DNA of 64,000 bases, taken from positions 186,001 to 250,000 of the forward strand of contig JAACJM010000058.1 of assembly GCA_013368315.1 (NCBI GenBank), written 5' to 3'. The stretch comes from Tetrapyrgos nigripes. Its lineage: Eukaryota; Basidiomycota; Agaricomycetes; Agaricales; Campanellaceae. Position numbers and translations under genes: made by a program. The notes under the pieces are model-generated. The model was not told the origin of the DNA and did not search any database. It was given only the letters and a program-made list of their open reading frames with translations. How positions within the stretch are numbered: the first letter of the stretch is position 1; every line of letters starts with the position of its first letter. Of this stretch, positions 10,831 through 22,202 are shown one piece after another.

Positions 10831-13660
10831 GAAGTTCCTTCCGTTTCTTCCGTTCGCATTATTACATGTCTCTCCATTATCGCCGATCAGACAATTAAAT
10901 ACTCGGGAGGGTCTTGATAGATAGTGGTTTCCTAGTAAAATAAGAGGAACTGAAGCGTCGAAGAAAATTGAGTTGAAACATGTGGCTGTAGAGAGGTATG
11001 AACGCAGGAGAACACAATACCGCTCCGAGATCAACCTGAGCTATGTAAAACAAATGGAATCCTCTGCTACCGATCATGTAATTCCACACACACCGAGACG
11101 AACTTTGAACAATATTCTCCTCTTCAGCGATTCCATCCGGCGCGTGGCCGTCAACTTCGCGTTGATGCTTCTCCCTCGAACATTCGGCCTGAATGGGAGA
11201 CTTCGTATTCAGTCTATAGACTATGCACGAGACCTCCAGCAGCAGCCTACGAGTTGAAGCTTCTGGCTGTAAATGCCAATTCCATGTGATCTTGCGTGCT
11301 GCACTAGGACTGTTGACGGATCCATCTTGGTCCGTAAATTTTGGCGTGTACACATCAAGTACTGCAAGCGTTCCGACCTTCCAGGAAAGCTTCTACCGGA
11401 AAGACATCACTGATTGATTAAAAGAAGGTGGCAGGGCTTGTGAAGCTGCTGGCGATACTTAGGATTTGTTGAACTTGAATACAAGCAGGACATAGGAGGC
11501 ACGGCCGTGGCCGCAGAAGCAACTACACTTTGAAGGACTTCAGCCAACCCACAGTCAACTGTCTTCTTCAGGCCCATTGGCACGTCAAATCACCGTGAGT
11601 GAAAAGAAGGGACAAAGGGACTGAATACAGTGCTCACATGAAGTCCTCCTGCTAAGGGGTCCCTGGACAAGTCTTTAGGGACCCTTTGAAGGACAGCGGT
11701 ATATGATGGTGGGTTCTGCCAGAAGGTCGATCTAAGCTGAACCCTATCCTTGGCCTACCTTGGTCTGAGTTTGAGTACCTGATCTAAGCTTCGAATGCGG
11801 GTCCTACTATATGAAGTTGAGGCGCTCGTCGGTGAGTCGCATCATAGCGCCCTTTGCAGTTTTCTCCGTTTTATGGTAACGCTCATGATCGTTACGCGTT
11901 CGGCCTACACAGAGGCCTAGTCAAAACTCGTCTAACGCGGAGAATTTCAGGTTCAGCCAGTGCAGTCTCGATTACCGAAGGGCTTAGGGCTATGGCGTTG
12001 CGTCAAGGGGATGATCGAACATTATGGACCAAGTACATCCGATGAGAATTCACTCTTCAGGCTGAAAAACGGCTGCGTTAAAACCTGGAAATGTAACGTT
12101 AGTTCAGTTTGAGTAGATGGCCATTCACCCAGCGACCAGTTGGAAAGTACGTACTTCCCTTGTTTGAACACCTTCACAGATTCATGCTCTCGAAGAGAGA
12201 CCATCCTGAGTAGTCGGTAAGGCTTCGGTCTCCTTATACATACTGAGACACGGTTTGGCGCTTGAGTGAGCCATACCTTTTAGTAGCTTCCCTATGCAGG
12301 GCTAGAGTAAATTTAAAACGTCCCCCACGTCTTCACCGATTCATGATCACACCTCACCCGCCTATTCTCATCAGGAATTATTCAATTACAGCTATTTCAG
12401 GTACATAAGGCGCAACCCAATTTTTTCATGCGCGTCAAAATCTGTCAAAATCTTCCGAGCCCAATCTTCCGCAGGCTCTATCGCCCTCAATTCTATAGAT
12501 TTTTAAACGATTCTTGCACATTTGGGCAGCGTGTATCGATAGGTAGGTCCTGGTATTAAAAAGAACTGCTCTCGTGGCCATCTAGAATTTTAGAGTACTC
12601 GGAAGGTTGGGCCGGAGGGTTTCCAGACGCGCGGGAAAAAAAACTGGTCGCACCTTATGTACTTGAAATAGCTGTAATAATAGGCTGTAAAACAGGGTAC
12701 CAGAAACGTCATGGATACAGTGCCTTGGTTATTTTGAGGTGGAGTGGGAGGACGTTGGCAGTACACTGATCTGCAAGAAGCCTTTCTTCTGCGAGTCTGA
12801 CGGTATACCGTCGGTTCCATCCGTGATAGCCGAAAGACTTTATTGGCTTTCCGAGCTCCTCCCCATCATTTTGTACTTCATAGGTCAAAAAACCCCAAAA
12901 ACTCGTGGGTCAAGTAAATATGTGAGTGTTGGGGTGCATGGATAGGATTGGATTAACCGGCACTAACTCAAGTGTTAATGCAAATGGCCATTGGAAGGAA
13001 AGGCTGCGGTAGGATATAAGGGGCATTGATGACTTCGAAGGGATAAAAGCAGCTTGACGATGATGCATCGATGATGAGCGAGCGAAATGCTTGAGTATCC
13101 GATATGACGCATAAGACGCTTCTAGTGTAGTTGGAATAGAAGTCCTTCGAGACCTATAGGGTAAAAGCACGTTTACCGACCTGAGGCTGACCGCGGCCAG
13201 TTCACGGAAGAACTTGCTACTGAGAGACAAAGTTAGAACAACTTTCGCAGAGCCAAATCGAGAAGATCAGGGAAATACGCAGAGACGATTTATCAAGATA
13301 AGACAAAGGACGTACGTATCTCTGCCACAAAATTGGACGGTAGTATAATGTTGATGTCCTAATGAAGTATGGTAAGTATAGATAAAGCATTTTTTAAGAC
13401 CCTACACCGAGACTTACATATGTACATGCGCGAGCTAAGAGCCCGTAAAATCGTTTTATCTTCGGCACACATCCATAGACAAGCCCTAACTACAAGGCCA
13501 AGAGTGAACTTGGACGTGTAGTTGTCCTTCAGGCTGGTTTGCGCAACTTTGGTTTATACAGACTTGCATTTCAGGACGCGCTGTAAACGTACATATACGT
13601 CAGCGATTATCATTGTACCGGTGTCAGTGCTCGGTGGACTTGTCATGAGGACGCACCCGT
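10831..13660. other. no gene seen
   Basis: The open frames here are short, overlap on both strands and show no conserved motifs or consistent intron-exon structure. I cannot support a gene. It may be very old transposon or intergenic DNA. Confidence 0.4.
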
Positions 13661-13666
13661 AGTCTC

Positions 13667-14149
13667 GTGAGGATACCCAAGTTGACATCCCTCGTGTGTG
13701 TAAATACCAGCCCCTACACTCTGTCACCTTGTCGAGTTGTAAACCTCTTCGGGTGCGGGATCGCAAAGCAGATCTGGGATATTTCTGGGGGAAATGATTT
13801 AGTGAGAACGATTGCACAAGTCGAAGACCCTGATCAAGTACTAAATGACCTTAGGGCAAATACATTGGACTCTTGGGTTGCAGATTACACACCGCCTGAG
13901 TATTCAAGTCATCAACAAGTCGTGTTGACGCCACCATCTGAGGAAAAGTTCAGGTGATGATTGAAGGAAGCTTGGTCAACAGGTTGCGTCGGGTGCTTTG
14001 TAATAACAGTGGACGTTTCGGATGTACAAGTCGATGGGATACGGACTCAGGCTGAGCACGCTTTCATTCCTACTGAATACATAGTCAGCACGAATATGCA
14101 TGAAGATGATCAGCTTATTCAACACCATGATATTTACCCGTCTGTATAA
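13667..14149 (+). pseudogene. possible decayed coding frame, unknown
   Basis: One frame is open from 13667 to 14149 apart from two adjacent TGA codons at 13955 and 13958. The translation before the stops (GGNDLVRTIAQVEDPDQVLN and on to a PPEYSSHQQ stretch) and after them has a balanced, protein-like composition. I do not recognise the family. If the two TGAs were once CGA codons this would match the decay pattern seen elsewhere in the window. It could equally be chance. Confidence 0.2.
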
Positions 14150-17100
14150 TTGCGAAATCTAAAGCGAAATTGTAAGCAAGGTCCTAGATTGGAGAAATAA
14201 AGAGAGGTCAAGGAGCAATCTAATATTAGCAAGCCCGAGCCCGTACGTTCACTTCAATCCGACGTATATGTGCATACCTGGGGGAACGCGTATACGTCAC
14301 ATAGAAGATTTAGACAGTGCTTGATCGTGTGCTCACCTAGAGGGCAGATATCGCTGGCTGAACGAATGGAATTAAAGTGATGGACCTTGGTACATACGGC
14401 ACCGCTGTGAAGCACTGGCCTGGGATGACCAGCAATCTTGATTTCCTTCAACCCCACCCGGCGCCTGACACTGGATCTGGTTGACTTGCATAAATGTACG
14501 AAGCCGACTATCCAGGAGGTCGCGCAAGCTCCGGTGACTTGATCGTGATGCTCGAGATGCCTAAATACATGACAAAATGTCAGGGCCACCTAGCGCGCAG
14601 TTACTGTAGAGCGGTCAAATGACATTTCTGACAGAAGGGACTAGGGATAGACTAAGTAGGAGACATATACCTATCATCATGAGAGACGATCCGGTGATTT
14701 TTGTTTTGGCTAGAAGTTCCTGAATCGTATATACGCAATTTGAACCTTGGCCAACGTACAAATGATTGTGGCTTTACATGGATAACGTTAGCAAATCGTA
14801 TAGAACCAAGATGGACCAATAGCATACCAAGATGTTAGTTTAATATAGTATGCATTGCTCGAGAAGATGTTGTCCGATATCACGGTGTAGGGATACACTT
14901 TTGGTTTAGCTGCTAGAGAGAGATGGTTGCCAAGAAAAACGGTTTTGCGGCCCCGCAGGATCCGAATACAACACATCCATTTACGTCCTAGTCCCCGACT
15001 AATCGTACTCAACACCATATCAAAAGATTTCGAAAGCCAGGACTTCGAGTGACACCCGACCTTCTCGTGGCGTGGGCGGTAATACTCCACCTTGAGGCTT
15101 GAGGTCCGGCGCATATCATTCCTCGTTTATCAGTGACGTGTGCTAGGTATTCCATCCCGGATGTCCATTCAAATAAAACCGAATCCGATTCTCGAGGAAC
15201 ACACACTGTTACGATCAATGTCGAGATTCCACCGAATAAATCGCGAAGACTTCGAAGTTCACAGTGGCACTTAGGGGTCTGGTGAAATCACAAGACTTAT
15301 TGCGTTCAGCAGGAGTAGATAAAGGTTTAGAGCTAGTAGCTTGAGACCAGTTGCATCCAGCGGTCGTCAAAAGAGAAGAATTGAGCAAAGCAAGGAAATC
15401 TGGAGGATCTGACTGTTCCCGCTAGTGCCACAAGAAATCATGACCAAGGACCTCGAAAGGGGTACACTTCAGAGTCTGTCTCCTTAGAAGCTGCTTCAAT
15501 TGGAGGCTTAGGGAAGAAGATGGCACGACGGTTTGATGGTCGAGGTTGAAAACGGGATGTAGTCACACGTGTGACAACTTTATTTCTCTAGCCCGGGTAA
15601 TACACCCCTCCTCCTCAATTGACAATGACATCGACCAAAAGTCAAAACCAAGAACATCGGCGGGCTATCTCCTCATTCCTCTATTGGCAGTATTACCTGG
15701 AATCTACAACAAGTCTTAAAAAAGTTGAGGGTCAAGGGAAGACTATGTCGAAGGAAAAAGTCGCGGCTAGCTAGTACTCACGTCGGTGCCGGATCCCAAG
15801 GAAGGTTGAAGGAAGGGGTATATGGGTTAATTTTTAGGCTGGTATACGGCGGAGAGGCTGAGTCCTCAAGTATCCCACTGCAAGTTGTCATCACTCAGAT
15901 GCGGAAGTAAGGTATCCATGTAGCAGGTATGTTTTATAAAATTTCTCTAATGACATGTCTGACGGACGTATTGCAAGGAGTAGTCGTCTTAGGGATATCT
16001 TGACAGACTCGTCGTCGGTCCAGTCGGCCTTTCACGGTCAGAGAATATACTCTGGATCCAAATGTATGTTGCATGATCATTGATGCCTCTCTTCATTTGA
16101 GCTTGGGTATTCAAGTTGACATGGTATCTCATTGCAGAAGCCAGTCCTTGATGGAACGAAGAAGTTGAAGGCTGAAGGTTTGAAAAAGATTTTGAATGGC
16201 GTAAGAATGTTACCTTTTGATTGTATGATGGCTAGGCTGAGGGTACATCTAGCGTTCCAAGCTTTTTGCTTTACACATCACTAGCGACTGTAATCTGACA
16301 AAGTCTCATCAACAAGTTGAAGCATATCTAATGGTCGGTCTAAGATACGGCAATGCTAGCTCGACGAACCGCACCGTCCGTGTGCTTTCAACCTTGGGTC
16401 TTTGACTGACATCATGTCATACAAGACAGATTTGCTGTTTTCCGAACCCAACAAACTTCGTGAGAACCTGAGAGGCAGTCGCTCGCTGGGACATGGGACA
16501 GGACCTGAGAGCTGTTAGTACCTGACACCGTACTGCTCTGTGATGGAGTTTTAGTGAAGTTGCATCAGTCTGCTAGCTGGAGCAAAGTTGGAAAAGTACG
16601 TTTTATCCTATTCCTTGTCAACCCCTTTACTGACATCAGCTAGTATCATCTCTCAAACAGCAAACTCGTCTGTCTGTCTGTCCGCGCTGGGTAGCAATTT
16701 CGGGCCTCTCGCTGAGTCTTTTGTACGCTTTCGAGCTAAGGCCTATGCCATGATAGTGGGCTGGACATTTTCGTGGCTTTCACGCTATCACATTACGGCT
16801 CGAAGAAAAACGGCATCCAATTGGTCTAGAGCTTCAATTATATTGTCTAGGTCCCTCCTACCCCTGGTCGGAAGTCCAGAGTATAGACTAACGGAGGCCG
16901 AGCTACAACATATGGAGAAGTACAAGGTCTCTCGTTGGAAGCTAATCGTACGTCTAGTTCTGTCTAGTCTTGTAAGCCTTCGGTGGATTCCTGGCTGATA
17001 ATTGCTCAAGTGACATGTCTGCATGTGTCTAGTAACCTCGCAGCAGGCTTTACCTTTTCCGCATGCTCGGTCAGTTCAAGTCTTACACTTTGGTGAATCA

Positions 17101-17745
17101 TGTCGGATTCCTATCGAAAGTTCTGACTTCTGCTTGGTTGTTACGTACGTGCCAATCTGGTCAACATCCCTGCCTATGCTGACGTCCAACCTAGGAACCA
17201 GGAGTACTATCCTTCTAGCTTGCCCTTCTCCGCCTAGCTACTGTTCCTGACCCTCAAATCTCTCGTTTGACTTGACCATGGACAGCAATACCGGCCGGTC
17301 ATGACACTTCGAGACGATATCATGCATTTGTAGTGCTCGGTTTGAGAGCCTCGGGCCTCAGGCAGTGCAGGTCTAGTGATTTGGTCAGTTGGCTGATGCT
17401 ACATCTGCCAGCCTCCGACGTCCTTTTTGCTTCCGCTTCCGGATTTCTTTCAAGAAGGCGCAACTTGTACGTTTTGCTTTGCACTCTTGCAGGATTCCCT
17501 AGCAATTTTTGAGAGCTCTTCAAGAGCTTTCGATCTGCGACTTTTTCATCCACACGGTTAGACCCCGCCTAGATTGTGCTCAGTGAAGTTCTTCAACGAT
17601 GTTCCGGATTTTGGTCACCGTTCGGATGTTTCGCAAATCCAGCGGTGTTCATCCGTACCACGTCGGTCAGATATCGCCAAGCGTCCAGAAACCGTCTCAG
17701 CAAGGGCTTCGTTGGCCTTGTATAGCCCAGACAATGCTCCGCCAG
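14150..17745. other. no gene seen; distal upstream region of the cerato-platanin gene
   Basis: No supported gene across 3.6 kb. At 15562-15575 there is a 14-bp perfect palindrome, GTCACACGTGTGAC, with a CACGTG core. A CCCGGGTAATACACCCCTCC fragment of repeat R2 starts at 15593. The rest shows scattered short frames only. Confidence 0.4.
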
Positions 17746-17753
17746 TATATAAA
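17746..17753 (+). promoter_or_regulatory. TATA box of the cerato-platanin gene
   Basis: TATATAAA stands 58 bp before the ATG at 17811, a normal distance for a highly expressed fungal secreted-protein gene with a short 5' leader. The call rests on position and a perfect consensus. Confidence 0.7.
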
Positions 17754-17810
17754 CTGGTTAGAGAGAGGCATAAACTCCAGAAGAAATCGACCCGACTCGC
17801 ATTTTCTACC

Positions 17811-18257
17811 ATGAAATTCCTCGCCATCCTCGCTTCTACTGCCTTCCTCCTCCCCTCCCTCACCTCAGCTGGCAATGCCCAAATGAAATACGATAACGTC
17901 TACGCCAACGGTGGTACCTCCTTGACCTCTGTCGCCTGCTCTGATGGTCAAAACGGTCTCATTACTCGTTACGGGTACCAAACCCTCTCCAACCTCCCAG
18001 GATTCGGTAATGGTGAAGTCTATCCAGCGGCTGTCGACTCTGTCGCTGGTTGGAACTCACTCAGCTGTGGATCGTGTTATCGTTTGTATTGGGGTAGCAA
18101 CACTGTCAAAGTCATTGCGGTAGACCATGCGGGATCTGGGTTTAATGTCCCCCAGGCTGCTTTCGATAAGTTGACGAATGGGCAGGCTGCTCAGCTCGGG
18201 ACGACGAATGTTGGGTTCGCGCAGCTTAGTCCCCAGGATTGTGGGTTGCCGTATTAA
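17811..18257 (+). CDS. cerato-platanin family secreted protein
   Basis: This is an intact intronless frame of 148 residues. An N-terminal signal peptide (MKFLAILASTAFLLPSLTSA) is followed by the mature domain with the family's pattern: a YDNVYANGGTSLTSVACSDG start, an NGLITRYGY block, a central SCGSCYRLYWG and a C-terminal SPQDCGLPY. Four cysteines (in ACS, SCG, SCY and DCG) match the two disulphides of cerato-platanins. Members are small cell-wall or secreted proteins with an expansin-like double-psi barrel fold. They bind chitin oligomers, self-assemble at surfaces and in pathogens can trigger plant defences. The size and spacing are typical. The start is the first in-frame ATG after the TATA box; the frame is open further upstream but without a signal peptide. 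It stands alone, with no functional neighbours. Confidence 0.95.
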   Translation: MKFLAILASTAFLLPSLTSAGNAQMKYDNVYANGGTSLTSVACSDGQNGLITRYGYQTLSNLPGFGNGEVYPAAVDSVAGWNSLSCGSCYRLYWGSNTVKVIAVDHAGSGFNVPQAAFDKLTNGQAAQLGTTNVGFAQLSPQDCGLPY

Positions 18258-18611
18258 TGGACTGTTGTTCGGTGAGTGGTTGTTGTAATTCCAAGGCTGA
18301 GGAATGGTTATGTTAATGTGCTTTTGATGCAGATGCATTGACTGGGAAGTGGGACTTGTGTACTTTGATTGCTAGTTGAACTCTTATGTGGACGTTTATG
18401 GACTTTTGCACGCGTTTTGTATGGGCTGTATAATGGGTAGTACTAAGTGTTGTATCAAAGAAAAAGAAAAAGAATTACATATGTACTGTGACGCTGCCCA
18501 TGCCCAGTTGGCTTCGTGGAGTTCCTTATGTTTCTGGATTGCCCACCTAGCCATTGTCGTGAAGGAGAAGTATCGTGACTGCGTAATTCTCACCAATGCG
18601 GCGGCTTTCTC
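18258..18611. other. 3' flank of the cerato-platanin gene
   Basis: It probably contains the 3' UTR. I see no second gene. The segment is AT-richer than the coding region. Confidence 0.4.
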
Positions 18612-19140
18612 CAATCCTCAAACAGCGAAAAGCTTTTACACATCGTTAACGACGGACATGTTGTCTTCACCTGGAAGCACAGGGCCGATAGAGCAAGGCT
18701 GACACGCTCCTGTACGTTTTTCTTTGATGGTTCTTGTAATTATCGACCAGCCAACGTTGGACTGATCTAGGTTTACAGGACGACGTGGAGGTCGCCAGGT
18801 TATGATTGAGACAAAACGCAGATTAATCCGAACTCTGACTTTCAAAAGCACTACGTCAGGAGGATATAAGAGTCCTACGAAAACATATGTTGCTTGGAGG
18901 AAGTTACGCTGGGAACACTTGACGGAAGGAGTCGGATAGATTTTGGTGAGTGCTCTGTCGTCAAGCCGGCCTCGATGAATTCTCAAGGACCTCTTCTTCA
19001 AATTTGCCTGCATCCCACCAGCCATGGCAGAAGCTATCTCCTTGTCTTTACGACTACTGGCAGCTTGGCAACAGGATACTATAGTTCTAGTCCCAACGCA
19101 TCATTTTCTGGAGTCCATATCTCGAATACCACCTCTTGAG
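18612..19140. repeat. diverged direct duplication D1, copy 1
   Basis: This copy shares an ordered series of blocks with 19680-20110: an AAAAGCTTT..CACAT run, GGACATGTTGTCTTC..CC, CCGATAGAGCAAGGCTG, GCGAGCACTTGAC-like and CATATCTCGAATACC-like. Spacing is conserved over about 500 bp. Frames on the minus strand are open in parts of both copies but not the same parts. I take it as an ancient duplication of unknown, possibly formerly coding, DNA. Confidence 0.65.
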
Positions 19141-19379
19141 CTCTTAAGGCGTTACCTGGCTTGAGTGAGTGTATGTGTTGCTACATAGACATTGTGGACG
19201 CGTTTTCAAGATTCCTTTCTTCGTCCCCGCTCCATTCCTCTCCTCTGATTCTCTTCTTTTGTCTATTTCTTCCTGTCACTTAACTGGCCGACCACAGATC
19301 ATGCGTACATAAACCTCTCGAAGTGGACATACACAAACGATGCCATAGCTACGCCTACAGATACATGGACATCATGAAC

Positions 19380-19660
19380 TGCATCACCACCTACTATTGC
19401 GCTTATACCTACACACCTACACCCACATCAACGCCTGCTAATCCCATCACAGCGCCCACGTCGCCACCCAGACCAACCAATCACTCCGCCAGACGCCTAC
19501 ATCCGCATCGAAACCTAGGCCTACCCCAACGCCGTCCCCACACCAACCTCTTCCATCCGCGCCTACCTTTACGCCTACACCTACATCAACCCCTACAGCT
19601 TCGCTTATGGTTACACCCACATAAACAACCATATCTACGGCCTACGCCTACAACTACCGC
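19380..19660. repeat. degenerate CCTACACC/CGCCTAC-type minisatellite
   Basis: Short imperfect units based on CCTACACC, CGCCTAC and CATCAACCC fill about 280 bp between the two D1 copies. The proline/threonine-rich open frames on both strands come from this periodic composition. Confidence 0.6.
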
Positions 19661-19679
19661 GATGCCTCTCCTTGATGCT

Positions 19680-20110
19680 CCTCAAAGAGCAAAAAGCTTT
19701 CACCTATCATTACCAAGTCGGATATGTTGTCTTCGCCAGGAAGCCCAAGACGGATAGAGCAAGGCTGGCATCCTGTATGTCTGTTGTTTGTGCTCTTCTT
19801 GAAGTTGTGGACACTGACAAGCCAACATCAGACTGACCCCGTTGCCATACCGAGCTCGAAGAGCTATGTTAGGAGATGGAGGTAGAAATGTTCCACAAGA
19901 GCCTGTGTTGCGTGGAAGGATTTCCGCTGCGAGCACTTGTCAGGAAGCCAACAAATGACATGGAGTCTCACGAGTTTCGGTGTGTTCTACTTCGTCTAAT
20001 TGCTTGAAATTTCATCCTCAATGAGTTTCAAAGACCGTCTTTCAACCTTGGGCCGCCAGTTATTGCACAAGCCCCATCGTCCTTTGGGTTCATATCTCAA
20101 ATACCGTGTC
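19680..20110. repeat. diverged direct duplication D1, copy 2
   Basis: Partner of 18612-19140. It contains GGATATGTTGTCTTCGCCAG, CGGATAGAGCAAGGCTGGCA, CGCTGCGAGCACTTGTCAGG and TCATATCTCAAATACCGTG in the same order as the first copy. Confidence 0.65.
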
Positions 20111-20879
20111 CTACTATTTTACCTGAAAAACTACTTGCCCGTCTCCCGAGATGTCAGAATCCTCCAGCTATGTGCAAACTTTCGATGTCCAACACAGAAG
20201 AATACGATGACTGCCCCGAACTGCAGTGCGCTGGTGGAAAGCGTGATCACTGCACCCAACGGTGTAAATTTACACTCAAAATACTTCAGTGTTCCGTTCG
20301 CTCGCACAGGCCTATAGGGTCAAACTCAGTCCCTTCGGACTTGCATGCAGTAGATTTTGCTAGCTCCCTGGGGCCGGGCCCTCCCAGCTTTCCATCCCGA
20401 CCTCTGCGGCTTTGAAAAGGGGACAGATAAATTTTGGTAAAAAGGTGCAGGTCAGTTTTTTTGGTTCTGGGTCTGCAGTATTGCTTTATTCATGTCAATC
20501 CTCCTGTGCAGCTAAATTAGCGAGTCGGAATACGAAACCAATGAGGGTTCCATCTTGAAAGCGGCTGCCCATCTACTTGTCTGGCACGCTGAAAGCTTTG
20601 TCTTGATTACCTACCTTGGTTTTTCTCAATCACGCAAATAGACCGGCACCTGAAGAACTCCTTTGGCGCTCTATGCATTTCCTCCTACATCCTGCTCCTG
20701 AGGCATCCAAATGGCCGGGAAATGAAGAGAGCCCGCCGTCAGCCAGAGACTAGTAGTGTCAAAAATCCTTAAAGGTCTCGACATCGACGTGTCAATTCCT
20801 GAACAAGCCTCTTCTGAACTTCCGACAACCAAGCCTTCTTCTCAGATTCTCATACACCCTCTACTACCCGCTCATCACA
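20111..20879. other. no gene seen
   Basis: No supported gene. It includes the upstream flank of the decayed secreted-protein gene that follows. Confidence 0.4.
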
Positions 20880-21610
20880 ATACGGTCCTTCACCTTCATC
20901 GCAACTTTCGCTTTGGCGGCGGTGTCCTACGCGTCTTCCGTCCTTGCTCCCGTTGAAGACGATATCGCAACCGGTGCCGGTGCCATCACTCCTCAGTTCC
21001 TTCTCCAGATCATCCAAGCCCTCACCACGCAAATCCAAAACGCTCTGAGACAACTTGGTACGCGTCTCCATCTACCCTGTATACACTAATACTAATTGAC
21101 GCCTTTTCCCTTACATTAGGTGGCCTTTCTCCTTCAAACCTCAATACCAACACCATCCAACCCGTCACTCAGCAGCTTAATAATATCATCATCTAGGCTC
21201 AGAAGAATGTCAGTAGCTTGACGAGCAACCCCACTGCTGCCCTTGGTGGTCAAATACAGCAACAGGTCAACAACGCCCTGACGACGGTATACAACAGCGC
21301 GCTTAAGGCGGTTCCCAGTAGTACTCAGAAACGGATCCAAGGATTGCTCCAGGGAGTTGGGTGAGTTAGTACTTACATCAACATCTGGAAAAAAGTTTAT
21401 GAACGCACCTCCATTGAAGACTGCTCTCAATAATCTCACGAACTCCGTCGATGGAATGCTCCCCAATTACTCTCACAGGTTGCTGGCTTGCTTAACAGCA
21501 TTACTCGGAACCTTGGAAAGACGAACGCTCTAGGCGGATTTTTGTCAGGTCTTGGTCTCGGAAACCTTAGTCTAGGAAACATCGGGATTCGAGCAGGTCG
21601 ACGTACATGA
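20880..21610 (+). pseudogene. decayed small secreted helical protein
   Basis: Reading from 20880, the frame encodes a typical signal peptide (RSFTFIATFALAAVSYASSV) but its first codon is ATA, not ATG. Exon 1 ends in CAACTTG with a GTACGC donor at 21058. The intron has a CTAAT branch-like site and ends in TTAG at 21119. The next exon reads GGLSPSNLNTNTIQPV, then hits TAG at 21194, then continues open with Gln/Asn/Ala-rich helical sequence (GGQIQQQVNNALTTVYNSAL). After one or two less certain introns it ends in a Gly/Leu-rich tail at 21608-21610. It resembles the small secreted, signal-plus-amphipathic-helix proteins common in agaricomycetes, but I cannot name a family. Loss of the start plus an internal stop (probably CAG to TAG) indicate a pseudogene. 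Both changes are transitions. Confidence 0.65.
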
Positions 21611-21721
21611 TGAGAAGCACCCAACAAATGTACACTTATACTTTTCTTTCACGCTGTACACGTATAAATTCTTAGAGGACTTGACGTCCTGTATGATAGA
21701 CCGTGCTAATGCAAATGATTA

Positions 21722-22149
21722 CAGTGGTTTGCGAAAAGAATGACAGTGGGAAATTTTTTGAAAGTATATATCTCAATTTGGCATCTACGTAGTTTTTTAG
21801 TACTGCGGCGGCGCTGTTTACTGCTTCATCAATTACTTATGTCTACTCGAGGCAGTCGAGGCAGTCGAGGCTCACGTTGAGCTCGTGGCAGAGGTCGTGG
21901 CGGCACCTCAACCCCCTTGCTTGACCAGCAAGCTTGAGGCCTCGGTCAATTGGCTTTCAGCAGGGCATAAGTAGTTGAATTTGATGTAAAAAGAAGGTAT
22001 ACAATAAGAAGGTATGAGCACAAGTGCTGGATGCAGGCGAGGCAAGGAAGGGCTTCGAGTACGGTACAGTAGACTAAGACTGACGCGTCACCAAATTGAG
22101 ATACATATTTTCAAAAATTTCCCACTGTCATTCCTTTCGCAAACCGCTG
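21722..22149. mobile_element. Tc1/mariner-type MITE with TA target duplication
   Basis: Terminal inverted repeats of about 70 bp begin CAGTGGTTTGCGAAAAGAAT at 21722 and end with the complement of CAGCGGTTTGCGAAAGGAAT at 22149. The element is flanked by TA on both sides (21720-21721 and 22150-22151), the hallmark of Tc1/mariner insertion. The 428-bp length and lack of a transposase frame make it a non-autonomous MITE. It lies only 53 bp from the stop codon of the VIT/VWA gene, so it may contribute to that gene's 3' UTR or polyadenylation region. Confidence 0.92.
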
Positions 22150-22202
22150 TAAATTAAAACAAACTTGAAGTACTTATTCAAGACACCTGAGTTATTCAAT
22201 GT

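Noticed and set aside
1..17745. tRNA or rRNA genes
   Set aside because: I looked for box B-like GGTTCGAA sequences and cloverleaf-compatible flanks and found none convincing. A covariance-model scan would be needed to exclude them.
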